Shown in pieces: positions 8,473-16,002 of a stretch of DNA of 64,000 nt (positions are counted from its first letter, which is position 1; every line of letters starts with the position of its first letter). Origin of the DNA: Sporolactobacillus putidus (lineage in GTDB: Bacteria > Bacillota > Bacilli > Bacillales > Sporolactobacillaceae); assembly GCF_014647035.1 (NCBI RefSeq), contig NZ_BMOK01000003.1, forward strand, positions 248,001-312,000, given 5' to 3'. Position numbers and translations under genes: made by a program. A model generated the notes under the pieces. The model ran no database searches and was not told the origin of the DNA. It saw only the letters and a program-made list of their open reading frames with translations.

Positions 8473-8810
8473 TTCGATGACTCCAACTGAACTAGATTTT
8501 CGCTTGTTTGACAATTACATTTCTTAGTTTTTAACGTGGGGAGTGTCTGAATAAGATCTGAAATGTAGACTGGAAGATCCGGGCTTAAGCAATAATATAC
8601 CCACGTCCCCTGTTTACGTTCACGAATGACACCTGCAGTACGTAATTTCTTTAAATGCTGGCTAATTGCTGGTTGAGACAGATCAAACATATCAACAAAT
8701 TCACAAACACACATCTCACCATTCTTTAAATAAGCCAGCATTGTTAATCTTGTTTTGTCGCTGATAATCTTCAACAAAAAGGACATGTCTTCCAGATTAA
8801 TATCATTCAT
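8469..8810 (-). CDS. arsR: ArsR/SmtB family arsenite-responsive repressor
   Basis: 113 residues with a winged HTH ([26 protein letters not shown], about 43-68). The metal-sensing motif in helix 3 reads EMCVCEF, with Cys34 and Cys36, matching the ELCVCDL type. A further CNC motif lies at 98-100 near the C-terminus, which not all ArsR proteins have. GGGAG precedes the ATG by about 9 nt. First gene of the ars operon; it presumably represses its own promoter (8841-8869), where a dyad is present. Confidence 0.93.
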   Translation of the reverse strand: MNDINLEDMSFLLKIISDKTRLTMLAYLKNGEMCVCEFVDMFDLSQPAISQHLKKLRTAGVIRERKQGTWVYYCLSPDLPVYISDLIQTLPTLKTKKCNCQTSENLVQLESSK

Positions 8811-8823
8811 ATAATCTCTCCCT

Positions 8824-8861
8824 TATATAATCACAAACAAATATTAACATTAGATTATATA
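8824..8861. promoter_or_regulatory. candidate ArsR operator (inverted repeat)
   Basis: TATATAATC (8824-8832) and GATTATATA (8853-8861) form a perfect 9-bp dyad with a 20-bp spacer that spans the -10 region of the arsR promoter. ArsR proteins bind AT-rich dyads; assignment is by position. Confidence 0.5.
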
Positions 8862-8869
8862 TAGTTCAA
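8841..8869 (-). promoter_or_regulatory. sigma-A promoter of the ars operon
   Basis: On the minus strand TTGAAC (8864-8869) and TAATAT (8841-8846) are separated by exactly 17 bp, upstream of arsR. It overlaps the inverted repeat at 8824-8861. Confidence 0.65.
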
Positions 8870-8912
8870 ATTTCAAGCTCAGTGATTTTACATGTTTGAT
8901 ACTTCAGCGCAG

Positions 8913-9043
8913 TTTATCGGTCGTTATGCTCGGTTTATCAGTCGTTGATACGAGTTTATCAGTCGTTTGGCTCGATTTATCGGTCATCAGCTGAGATTTA
9001 TCGGTCGTCAGCTCAAGTTTATCGGTCTTCGCCAATTTATCGC
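8913..9043. repeat. seven tandem 21-bp units, TTTATCGGTCGT type
   Basis: The block TTTATCRGTC starts at 8913, 8934, 8955, 8976, 8997 and 9018 (exact 21-bp period), with a final shortened copy at 9036. The second half of each unit is close to GTNNGCTCGAG. The array lies between the ars promoter and a decayed region, without a coding frame that explains the period. Its consensus is unrelated to the 21-bp array at 3377-3502. Confidence 0.88.
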
Positions 9044-9045
9044 CG

Positions 9046-9174
9046 AATCTGTTTGACCGCATTCAGCAGATCGGACAAAACTTGAACCGCATGATTCAGC
9101 TTGACGGACGCTTAAGCAGCCTCAAAAGGAGAGGGTGGAAACAAAAACTATTTTGCAACGCAAAGCTAAAAAGG
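9046..9174 (+). pseudogene. possible remnant of a plasmid mobilisation (MobC-like) protein
   Basis: The frame reads NLFDRIQQIGQNLNRMIQLD and continues with a basic tail to a stop at 9172-9174. IQQIGQNLNRM resembles the C-terminal IxxIGxNLNQI signature of MobC relaxosome accessory proteins. No start codon or RBS is seen, and upstream the frame runs into the 21-bp repeats, so only a 3' fragment would remain. The match is short; chance similarity is possible. Confidence 0.3.
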
Positions 9175-9311
9175 TAATTTGATTGTATTTTAGATTTTGT
9201 CTATGAAGTGCAATTAATGTGCATGATACGAGAGGAAATTGAATTTTTTAGCCGAAAATATTGACTATAATTCATATAATCATTATTGAAGAAACAATCA
9301 ATAGGGAAGGG

Positions 9312-9392
9312 ATGCATTCAATTCCTGAAATGTGGGTTCTTTATAAAAACAAAGAGGAGAGTATTATTGAAATTAAATATTCAAATGCATGA
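9312..9392 (+). CDS. small ORF of 26 codons, unknown
   Basis: ATG at 9312, directly after AGGGAAGGG, encodes MHSIPEMWVLYKNKEESIIE plus six residues and stops at 9392. I do not recognise it. Spacing from the RBS-like stretch is very short. Together with the next small ORF, which overlaps it in another frame, it may be a frameshifted decayed gene. Confidence 0.25.
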   Translation: MHSIPEMWVLYKNKEESIIEIKYSNA

Positions 9393-9535
9393 TCATCAGA
9401 ACATCAAATAGAGATTTTGATAAGAAAAGAGAACACACAGCAAAGCATTTGGAATTTGAAGCAAGTTTCGCTCGTCAAAGATCTGTGTATGATTTTTCTA
9501 AAGTTATTTATAAGCAGCAGCACGAAACCAAGTGA
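9389..9535 (+). CDS. small ORF of 48 codons, unknown
   Basis: ATG at 9389 to the stop at 9533-9535. The product is charged and protein-like: KKREHTAKHLEFEASFARQR then SVYDFSKVIYKQQHETK. It has no membrane segment. It overlaps the preceding small ORF by 4 bp, either as ATGA-type coupling or as the second half of a frameshifted gene. No family is recognised and the AT-rich region around it looks accessory. Confidence 0.3.
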   Translation: MIIRTSNRDFDKKREHTAKHLEFEASFARQRSVYDFSKVIYKQQHETK

Positions 9536-9670
9536 CTTAAAGAGCAAATGATGATTATCATTTTTCTTTTAAGATGTGCAATTGAAAATCTTTGTGTCAA
9601 AAATCCCCAAGTTTGTGTTGCCCGACAACAAGACAAAAATAGAATAAAGGGGTTCTTTTAATCGCTTAAG

Positions 9671-9704
9671 ATTACTACGTAAAATATAATTTTGACGAAG
9701 TAAT
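9671..9704. promoter_or_regulatory. dif-like recombination site candidate upstream of xerS
   Basis: A 34-bp near-palindrome with outer arms ATTACTACGT (9671-9680) and ACGAAGTAAT (9695-9704) around the centre AAAATATAATTTTG. The arms are inverted copies with one mismatch. Arms of about 10 bp around an AT-rich centre containing TATAATTTT is the architecture of difSL, the XerS target in streptococci and lactococci, which also lies next to xerS. An operator for xerS is the alternative. Confidence 0.55.
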
Positions 9705-9802
9705 GTCCAGGTGTTAAAATAAAATCATCCTTTCTTTTGTTTTTCATACATGATCAGCAGATTTACATTTTTACGTATCATCTATCTCTGGAGGTTTTTT
9801 CA

Positions 9803-10906
9803 ATGGCCGATGAACGCGACCACCATCTTTATGACCGAATTGATGAAAAAACGGCTGAATTGCCTTGGTATGTCCGTGAATATGTCGACAAGAAAATGCG
9901 GACGATGTCGCCAAAGTCGCTGCTTAATTACTGCCATGATTTTTTAATCTTCTTTGACTGGCTGCTTGCCGAAGGTTTATTCGCCGGCAAACGCACAGAT
10001 ATTCCTTTGGACTGTCTTGAGTCGCTGACGCCTCAATCTGTGGAAAATTTCCTGTCTTACTTGCAATTCCGGCTGCACAATGACAAATTTACAATCAATC
10101 GCAAACTTTCCGCGCTGAAATCATTATTCAACTATCTGCAGAACGTCGCCGAAACTTCTGATCTCAAGCCCTACCTGCTGCGCAATGTCATGGCTAAAAT
10201 TGCCTTTAACAAAATAAAAGAGGATCAGGAAACAGTCGCCCAGAAAATGGCCGGAAAAATTCTTTGGAATGATGAATATGAACAATTCCGCCGATTTGTC
10301 GCACACGACTATCGCGATGTTGTAAAGGATAACCGGAAACTGCTTCATTTCCACAGCCAGAATGCTGAACGCGACACGGCCATCGTTTCCCTGATACTGG
10401 GATCCGGACTCCGCCTTTCCGAAGTGGTCGGTCTTGATGTCGGCGACGTTGACTTTAAAAAGCGGATGGTTCGTGTCATTCGCAAAGGAAACAAGGAACA
10501 GTATGTTTTTTTCAGCGAACAGGCTGGCCTCGATCTTGAGGATTACCTTGGTGTCCGCGCAAAAAAATACAATTTGCCGCCATCAAATAAAGCCTTATTT
10601 GTGTCCGCGCCGATGGGACCGAAAGACACGACACGGCGGCTCAGCCCGCGCGCCATTGAAAACCTTGTAAAAAAATACGCGGCAGCTTTTGGCAAACCGT
10701 CGCTATCGGTTCATAAACTGCGCCATTCCTTTGCGACACGCTATCAGGCCGAGAATAATGACATTCCGAAGCTGCGCCGTCAATTGGGCCATTCATCCAT
10801 TCAGACGACGATGATCTATACACATTTGTCTAATGACGAACTGAAAAAAGCCGTTGATCAGATGGATGATCACTTTGACGATCAGGAGCGGCTTCCTGAA
10901 GAATAG
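9803..10906 (+). CDS. xerS: tyrosine recombinase XerS-like
   Basis: 367 residues. N-terminal SAM-like core-binding domain (about 15-130) opens with DEKTAELPWYVREYVDKK, the pattern of XerS rather than XerC/XerD. The catalytic domain carries Arg204 (GSGLRLSEVVGLDVGDV), Lys228, His304 and Arg307 (HKLRH), His330 (LGHSS) and the nucleophile Tyr339 (MIYTHLS). XerS alone performs chromosome dimer resolution in streptococci; in Bacillales it usually accompanies XerC/XerD-type enzymes and its job is less clear. The ATG at 9803 has GGAGG 8 nt upstream; a longer in-frame start at 9737 lacks an RBS. All six catalytic residues are present, so it should be active. Confidence 0.88.
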   Translation: MADERDHHLYDRIDEKTAELPWYVREYVDKKMRTMSPKSLLNYCHDFLIFFDWLLAEGLFAGKRTDIPLDCLESLTPQSVENFLSYLQFRLHNDKFTINRKLSALKSLFNYLQNVAETSDLKPYLLRNVMAKIAFNKIKEDQETVAQKMAGKILWNDEYEQFRRFVAHDYRDVVKDNRKLLHFHSQNAERDTAIVSLILGSGLRLSEVVGLDVGDVDFKKRMVRVIRKGNKEQYVFFSEQAGLDLEDYLGVRAKKYNLPPSNKALFVSAPMGPKDTTRRLSPRAIENLVKKYAAAFGKPSLSVHKLRHSFATRYQAENNDIPKLRRQLGHSSIQTTMIYTHLSNDELKKAVDQMDDHFDDQERLPEE

Positions 10907-10994
10907 TATTAACCTGACCCCATGTATACAGCAGCTCTCCCCTTTTAGTTTACATAATAAAATTTATGTATCAACTTACTTGTTGTTTCTACGC

Positions 10995-11456
10995 TCATTC
11001 TAATTTCAATTCTTGAACAATAACGCGCTCAAAAATAATTCTCGTTCTTTCATCAAGATTTTCCGGTAAACGCCGATAATCAAAAAACTTCAGTTCCTGG
11101 CTCTCCCCGTCGTTCATTGCCAGTTCACCTGTCACTTTGTCCGTTTTATATATGGCAATCACATTAAAGACTTCATCACCATTCGGATATTTAAAATAAA
11201 ATTTATTCCCGGAAAACACATCGATAAATCCGAGCTTTTCTGCCTTCAGCCCGGTCTCTTCAAATAGTTCACGTTTCGCGGCTTTTTCAAATGATTCACC
11301 GAGTTCCATGGCACCCCCAGGCAGCCCCCATTCTTTTGTATCCGACCGCAGTTGAAGCAATATTTCTTTCTTGCCATTAGAAACAAGAATCGTTGAGCCC
11401 GCAACAATTAGCGGACGGTGTCCGATTAATTGTCGCAGTTCTTTAACATAATCCAT
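10995..11456 (-). CDS. Nudix hydrolase
   Basis: 153 residues. The Nudix box is complete: GGAMELGESFEKAAKRELFE followed by ETGL, fitting G-x5-E-x7-R-E-U-x-E-E-x-G-U. It hydrolyses a nucleoside diphosphate linked to another moiety; substrate unknown. GGAGG lies 8 nt before the ATG. It follows xpt on the same strand with a gap of about 55 nt, so it may be co-transcribed and deal with purine nucleotides, but this is inference from position. Confidence 0.85.
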   Translation of the reverse strand: MDYVKELRQLIGHRPLIVAGSTILVSNGKKEILLQLRSDTKEWGLPGGAMELGESFEKAAKRELFEETGLKAEKLGFIDVFSGNKFYFKYPNGDEVFNVIAIYKTDKVTGELAMNDGESQELKFFDYRRLPENLDERTRIIFERVIVQELKLE

Positions 11457-11510
11457 GACGAATCCTCCTCCCCGTTTATCATTTTGCGGGAATGCTAACA
11501 GCTTTACCGA

Positions 11511-12086
11511 TTAATCATCCAGGAAACTCACACGGTTGTGATCCAGCGAGGCAATTCGGGCCAGAGAAAAAACAGAATAACCGGATCGATCAAGCCTCTT
11601 CCGCCCATCCTGGAAAGCTTTCTCGATGACAATGCCGATTCCGGCCACTGTAGCGCCGGCCATCTCGATCAGCCGTGTTAACCCAAGTGAAGCCTCACCA
11701 TTGGCAAGAAAGTCATCAATGATGAGCACCCGGTCTTCCGGTGACAGCATGTCCTTCTCAAGATAAACAGGATTCCTGACTTCTTTCGTATATGAGTAGA
11801 TATCGGTGACCAACGCTCCTCCGTTCAGAGTTAAAGGCTTCTTTTTACGCGCAAAAATCACAGGTACTCCGATAGCAAGTCCTGTCATTAGCGCCGGGGC
11901 AATACCTGACGATTCAATAGTAACAACTTTGCTGACACCTGCCGGGCGGAAAACAGCCGCAAATTGATCGCCTATTTTTTTCATCAGCATCGGATCAATC
12001 TGATGATTCAAGAATTGGTCCACCTTTAAAATATCGCCGTCGATCACCTTGCCCTCTTCACGTATCCGCTTCTTTAACTCTTCCAT
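11511..12086 (-). CDS. xpt: xanthine phosphoribosyltransferase
   Basis: 191 residues, full length for Xpt, which makes XMP from xanthine and PRPP in purine salvage. It starts [20 protein letters not shown] and has the PRPP-binding motif [13 protein letters not shown] (about 127-139). AGGAGGG precedes the ATG. In B. subtilis xpt is followed by pbuX and preceded by a purine riboswitch; here neither is visible, and a Nudix gene follows instead. A weak minus-strand promoter with TATACT lies around 12140. Confidence 0.95.
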   Translation of the reverse strand: MEELKKRIREEGKVIDGDILKVDQFLNHQIDPMLMKKIGDQFAAVFRPAGVSKVVTIESSGIAPALMTGLAIGVPVIFARKKKPLTLNGGALVTDIYSYTKEVRNPVYLEKDMLSPEDRVLIIDDFLANGEASLGLTRLIEMAGATVAGIGIVIEKAFQDGRKRLDRSGYSVFSLARIASLDHNRVSFLDD

Positions 12087-12227
12087 TCGTTCCCCATCCC
12101 TCCTAGAACAACATTCCCAAAAATAAACTGCTTTTTAAAAAAGTATACACTTGTCTTTGTTGAGTGACTAGTTTTTGACATATTTTTCCTTTTCACGTTA
12201 ATTCGAGGACACGGGTGGAATTTCGCG

Positions 12228-12257
12228 AAAAAAAGGAGCCGGTATGATGCAGCTCCT
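12228..12257 (-). terminator. terminator after the DUF4247 lipoprotein gene
   Basis: Minus-strand AGGAGCTG and CGGCTCCT pair over 8 positions around an 8-nt loop and are followed by TTTTTTT. The remaining gene-free DNA between xpt and the lipoprotein gene (12087-12389) shows only this terminator and a weak xpt promoter. Confidence 0.75.
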
Positions 12258-12389
12258 GTTTCGCAATAAGTCCATATTCCCCATTTTGTTTATGCGGAGA
12301 CATTAAACGTAGATCCTGAACCGGCAGTTGAGGAGTGCTCAAATGACCGGGACAGGGGAATTTTCGGGAACGATCACCGATGAGTAAAG

Positions 12390-13193
12390 TTATTTGCTTC
12401 TTTTTATGACCTTTCCAAAACCGCCTGAATTCACTTTTGGGGGAGAATTATTCCGCGGTATTGAAATGGTTGAATTCTTTGGAGTCACTCTATTTGAACC
12501 GGAACTACTATCTGATTTGAAAATTTTCCCTGTACTCTTCTCAACGGAACTGATCGCCTGACCCACATCTTTTGAAAAGCTATTTTCTATTTTCGATAAA
12601 GTACTCGAAGGAGAGCTCGAGGTATTACCCGAATGACTCCGCCGGATAATCGACCCCGTCGTCTGCTTTGTTATCGGCGGGATAACCTTTTTTTCTTGCG
12701 CAGTCGGCAAACGGTACTTTGATGCGGACGGGTAAGTTTTGCTATTCGTATAACCACGGTAATTCCCTAAAGCATGCTTACCCAGTTGGAATATCTGATC
12801 AAGCAGAACAGCCGACAGATACCCCTTGAGGAATGAAGAACTGTAGTTGTTGTCCACGAATGCCTTATTGCTTACTTCAATCACAGTGTTTTCGGGGTTT
12901 TTGCTATCCCTTTGAATATCATAAAGCTCATCAGGATAGACCAGGAACATTTGCTGACTGTCTGTTTTAGACATCTGTTCCGGTTTCCTCTGATCGCTTA
13001 GTTTTTTTGCTACTTCCGGAACGGTTTGTTTGTCGGCCTGATAGATGTACGACTCCTGATTACCATTTTTTGAAACGGAAATCAGCGGATAGTCTGCACT
13101 TACTGCGGATTGTCCGGAACATCCAGCTAAGACGGAAACACTAAGCACCGCGGCCAGAACAATTTTCAAGGCGTTCGACAATTGTTTGAACAT
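12390..13193 (-). CDS. DUF4247 family lipoprotein
   Basis: 267 residues from MFKQLSNALKIVLAAVLSVS. A signal peptide ends with the lipobox LAGC, so Cys25 should be lipidated and the protein anchored outside the membrane. Residues about 35-160 form the DUF4247 domain, including VIEVSNKAFVDNNYSSSFLKGYL; the rest is a low-complexity Ser/Thr/Asn/Lys-rich tail. The start at 13193 was chosen over 13259 because GAAGGA precedes it and the signal peptide begins there. It follows a DUF4178 gene by 16 nt; DUF4178 and DUF4247 genes commonly travel together. No biochemical role is known. Confidence 0.8.
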   Translation of the reverse strand: MFKQLSNALKIVLAAVLSVSVLAGCSGQSAVSADYPLISVSKNGNQESYIYQADKQTVPEVAKKLSDQRKPEQMSKTDSQQMFLVYPDELYDIQRDSKNPENTVIEVSNKAFVDNNYSSSFLKGYLSAVLLDQIFQLGKHALGNYRGYTNSKTYPSASKYRLPTAQEKKVIPPITKQTTGSIIRRSHSGNTSSSPSSTLSKIENSFSKDVGQAISSVEKSTGKIFKSDSSSGSNRVTPKNSTISIPRNNSPPKVNSGGFGKVIKRSK

Positions 13194-13209
13194 GTTCAAC
13201 GCTTCCTTC

Positions 13210-13713
13210 TCATGACTGAATGATTCTGACTTCCATGGGCAGGACAGCTTCCCCTTCATACAACATCATCTGACCGGACTGCCATTCAATACGCAGCAGC
13301 TTTCGATCATCAGATTCAAAGTCCCATAGGTATCGTTCGTCTGAAGATGAAAAAGGAGTGTCCCCCGACGAGTGGGCCGTGCCGATCGCTTGTTCTCCCA
13401 TGTGGTACAGAGTTCCGTCCATTTCAATCGTCGTCGGAACTTCACTGATATCTTCCAGGCGTCCGTCAATGGCCTCATAGAGTGCCAGATTCAGTTTTTC
13501 TCTCTTGGCTACCTGCATATATTTGATCGTGCTTCCATCCTTTAAAGTTAAAAAAACCTCCTGGCGCTGCGGGAAAAACGTTCTGCCTGATACTGTATAG
13601 CTTGAAAAGGAGATATCGACAATATCGCCCACCGATAACGTGTAAGGCGTCTTTTCCACGATAGCTGGTTCCGGTTTTTTGACTAAGTTGATGATTCGGC
13701 GAAACACTGACAT
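13210..13713 (-). CDS. DUF4178 domain protein
   Basis: 167 residues, starting MSVFRRIINLVKKPEPAIVE with GAGAGGAG about 8 nt upstream. The domain (about 25-165) has LSVGDIVDISFSSYTVSGR, LTLKDGSTIKYMQVAKR and a Trp/Glu-rich YLWDFESDDRKLLRIEWQSG. DUF4178 folds as a beta-rich module of unknown function and is usually encoded next to DUF4247, DUF350 or spermidine synthase-like genes. No signal peptide or membrane segment is seen, so it is likely cytoplasmic. It probably forms an operon with the downstream lipoprotein gene. Confidence 0.78.
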   Translation of the reverse strand: MSVFRRIINLVKKPEPAIVEKTPYTLSVGDIVDISFSSYTVSGRTFFPQRQEVFLTLKDGSTIKYMQVAKREKLNLALYEAIDGRLEDISEVPTTIEMDGTLYHMGEQAIGTAHSSGDTPFSSSDERYLWDFESDDRKLLRIEWQSGQMMLYEGEAVLPMEVRIIQS

Positions 13714-13835
13714 ATTTTGTCTCCTCTCAATCCGCATTAGAAAACTTGGTTCCGCCAAGCCTTTAGCGCAGATGAAGCCTTAGTTACACTTACACTATAA
13801 TTCTTAAAAATTTTAAACTTTATAGCAATAATAAA

Positions 13836-13873
13836 GCCGGCAGCCGTCTATTGAAATCTTTCGGCATGCCGGC
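13836..13873 (-). terminator. terminator of pspA
   Basis: GCCGGCA-GCCG and CGGC-A-TGCCGGC form a GC-rich stem of 11 pairs with one bulge. On the minus strand it is followed by TTTATTATT, 36 nt past the pspA stop. Confidence 0.7.
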
Positions 13874-13908
13874 CTACTGCCCTTTTTTTTATTGCCCTTT
13901 AAACATCC

Positions 13909-14574
13909 TTACTTTTTGTGCTGCTCGATAAGCCGGGCAAGCTCATCCTCCACTTTCTTGTCTTTGCCCAGGTTCTCAAACTCTTCATCAATGGATTTTT
14001 CTTTTTTGTAGACTTCGCCGCTCGCCTCCGCCTCGGCTTCCATCTGCAATGTTTTTTCTTCCATACGCTTCAGACCGGCCATGGCCGTATTCGAATCAAA
14101 ACCGGACATTTTCTCATTAATATCTTTCTGCGCTTTTGCCGCATTAACCCTCGCAACAAGTGTTTCTCTTTTATCTTTTAGTGCAGCGACCTGTTTGCGC
14201 ATCTCATCAAGTTTTGAGCGAAGGTTTTCAGAAGCCGCCTTGTTTTGCTCATAGCGTTCTTTGTACTCATTCATTTTCTGTTCTGCATTCTGTTTGTCTT
14301 CAATGACTCTTTTCGCAAGATCAAGATTGCCCTCTTCAACAGCAAGGTGCGCCTGTTTCTCACGCTTGGCAACGAGCTCGGACTGTTCTTCATAGAGTGC
14401 TTTGAATTTTTTTTCGAGGGCAATTTGCGCTGCAACGCTTTTTTCCGCGTCCTGAACGTCTTCCTGCATGTCACGGAGATACTGATCCGTCATCTTGACC
14501 GGATCTTCTGCCTTTTCGATTAACGCATACACATTGGATACTGCTAAATCCCGCAATCTTTTAAAAATAGACAT
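13909..14574 (-). CDS. pspA: PspA/IM30 family membrane-stress protein
   Basis: 221 residues, opening MSIFKRLRDLAVSNVYALIE, the amphipathic membrane-binding helix of PspA/LiaH/Vipp1, followed by EDPVKMTDQYLRDMQEDVQD and a long coiled coil (about 25-190) rich in Lys, Glu and Ala. Family members form ESCRT-III-like assemblies on the cytoplasmic face of the membrane and protect it under envelope stress. The position beside DUF4178 and DUF4247 lipoprotein genes suggests an envelope-related group. No liaRS-like regulators are present here. Confidence 0.9.
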   Translation of the reverse strand: MSIFKRLRDLAVSNVYALIEKAEDPVKMTDQYLRDMQEDVQDAEKSVAAQIALEKKFKALYEEQSELVAKREKQAHLAVEEGNLDLAKRVIEDKQNAEQKMNEYKERYEQNKAASENLRSKLDEMRKQVAALKDKRETLVARVNAAKAQKDINEKMSGFDSNTAMAGLKRMEEKTLQMEAEAEASGEVYKKEKSIDEEFENLGKDKKVEDELARLIEQHKK

Positions 14575-14830
14575 TCAATTAACCTCCGATTAAGTTAATA
14601 TAAATCACGTTTTTCTAAATACAGATAAAATGACACATACTTCCGCCGCTACACTAATAATAACGCTTTCCAGTATTCAATGAAAAGCTTTTTTCAGGCT
14701 TCTCAAAAGACGCTTATTCCTTTTTTTGCCTGTAACAATTTACTCGAAAGTTGTATCTGAATTATGAGTGTGCACCAAGTATTTGTTCTAATAAAGTGAA
14801 TTTAATGGCCTTCAATACCGCAGCAACGGA

Positions 14831-15367
14831 TCAAATATCAAGAAACTCACTGTCCTTTATCTCATGAAGTGCGCGGTAAAGATCGTCCGGCACACGTCCG
14901 GCAAGCATGTCAATGGAGTCATAAACTTCCAGCCTGCGCACATCCGGAACTTCCTCTTCTTTAGAAATCTGAATGCTTCTCTTATCTTCGCCTGCGAGCC
15001 TCTCTATAATCCTTTTTTCGAGTTCACGTTCAATTGACTGCTCTAAAGGGATCTTTTTTTCCTCTGTTATCAATACAGCATAACGTCCATGCACCGTCTC
15101 GTAAACAACAAAATTTGTCGAGCGTTCGGCAGCATCGTCATAGACGCCGGCCGATGCAAGTTCCCGGCCAATGAACCGCTTTCTTCTATAAAAACCGCTT
15201 TCTCCTTCAGAGACGTCTACTTGTTCAAATCCCTTTCCCTCTCCAATTTTGATAAAGAAACGCAGAGCCTGAACAATAGTTGCCGATAAATTATTCCCCG
15301 AGACTTTCTGAGCCTGATCAAAAACCTGGAGATCGGCATCCGGAACGTAAATCGTTTTATTCGGCAT
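14831..15367 (-). CDS. EXLDI family protein
   Basis: 178 residues ending in EFLDI, the C-terminal motif that names the EXLDI family. The N-terminus (MPNKTIYVPDADLQVFDQAQ, then ATIVQALRFFIKIG) looks like a strand followed by two helices, reminiscent of ribbon-helix-helix DNA-binding domains. The middle has VVYETVHGRYAVLITEEKKI. The start at 15367 follows GAGGAAG by about 9 nt. The AT-rich region just upstream holds several near-identical palindromes, which would suit self-regulation. Function is unknown; the DNA-binding idea is inference. Confidence 0.7.
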   Translation of the reverse strand: MPNKTIYVPDADLQVFDQAQKVSGNNLSATIVQALRFFIKIGEGKGFEQVDVSEGESGFYRRKRFIGRELASAGVYDDAAERSTNFVVYETVHGRYAVLITEEKKIPLEQSIERELEKRIIERLAGEDKRSIQISKEEEVPDVRRLEVYDSIDMLAGRVPDDLYRALHEIKDSEFLDI

Positions 15368-15435
15368 GGAGCAACTTCCTCTCATTTAGGATATGGATTG
15401 AGACTATTCAGATTATAAATATAAATATACACGAT

Positions 15436-15503
15436 TTATACGTATAATGAAAGTAGAACATACGTACATTATATGCGTATATATGCACAGTTTATATGTA
15501 TAA
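15436..15503. promoter_or_regulatory. cluster of TTATACGTATAA-like palindromes upstream of the EXLDI gene
   Basis: TTATACGTATAA at 15436-15447 is a perfect 12-bp palindrome; TTATATGTATAA at 15492-15503 differs by one base. Between them lie ATACGTAC (15460-15467) and TGCGTATATATGCA (15474-15487). The set occupies 70 bp, 70-140 bp upstream of the EXLDI start, where operators would be expected. DNA from 15504 to 16002 shows no gene. Confidence 0.5.
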
Positions 15504-15816
15504 CGTGTGCATATTGAACAATTTGCAAAAATTACTCTATGATCTATTGATGCTTAGCGTACATTAACGGTTAATGGGCATAGGTGCTTGATAGGGCCGA
15601 ATTTTTAAACCCATACCAGCTTCCATTGAAATCGATAATTTCTAGTTTAAGATATAGAAATTATGTAAACTAAATGTGGACCGCCATTTTCATTTGCCAT
15701 CAAAATGAAGTTTATAATATTTCAACAATGCTGGAGATCTGTCAGAGCTACTTGTTAAAACGAATATATTCACTAAACAAACGTTTAATTAATGGATATG
15801 TTTCAAGATAAACTAA

Positions 15817-15858
15817 CCCCCCTGAAGTTGGACAACAAAATATCTAACTTTAGGGGGG
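15817..15858. repeat. strong inverted repeat, possibly an IS3-type end remnant
   Basis: CCCCCCTGAAGTT (15817-15829) and AACTTTAGGGGGG (15846-15858) pair over 13 positions with one wobble around a 16-nt loop starting GGACAACA. CCCCTGAAGTTGGACA resembles terminal inverted repeats of IS3/IS150 elements. No transposase reading frame is present nearby. Confidence 0.45.
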
Positions 15859-16002
15859 CGGATAACCAACTATTCAAATGATTTTAAGATAGAGGTGATC
15901 GGCGACTGCTTAGCAAGAGTCAGGTTAACAAAGGGAGGCGGATAGCAGATCTACTCAAAACAGCGGATCAACTCCTTGGGTCTTCCAAAGACTCCGTTCC
16001 GC

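Noticed and set aside
9546-9563. Fur box (AAATGAT-GATT-ATCATTT)
   Set aside because: The inner spacing does not fit the TGATAAT-N-ATTATCA core, and no iron gene follows; a chance dyad in AT-rich DNA is likely.
15456-15469. LexA-like box AGAACATACGTACA upstream of the EXLDI gene
   Set aside because: Only 11 of 14 positions match, and it is better explained as part of the ATACGTA palindrome cluster.
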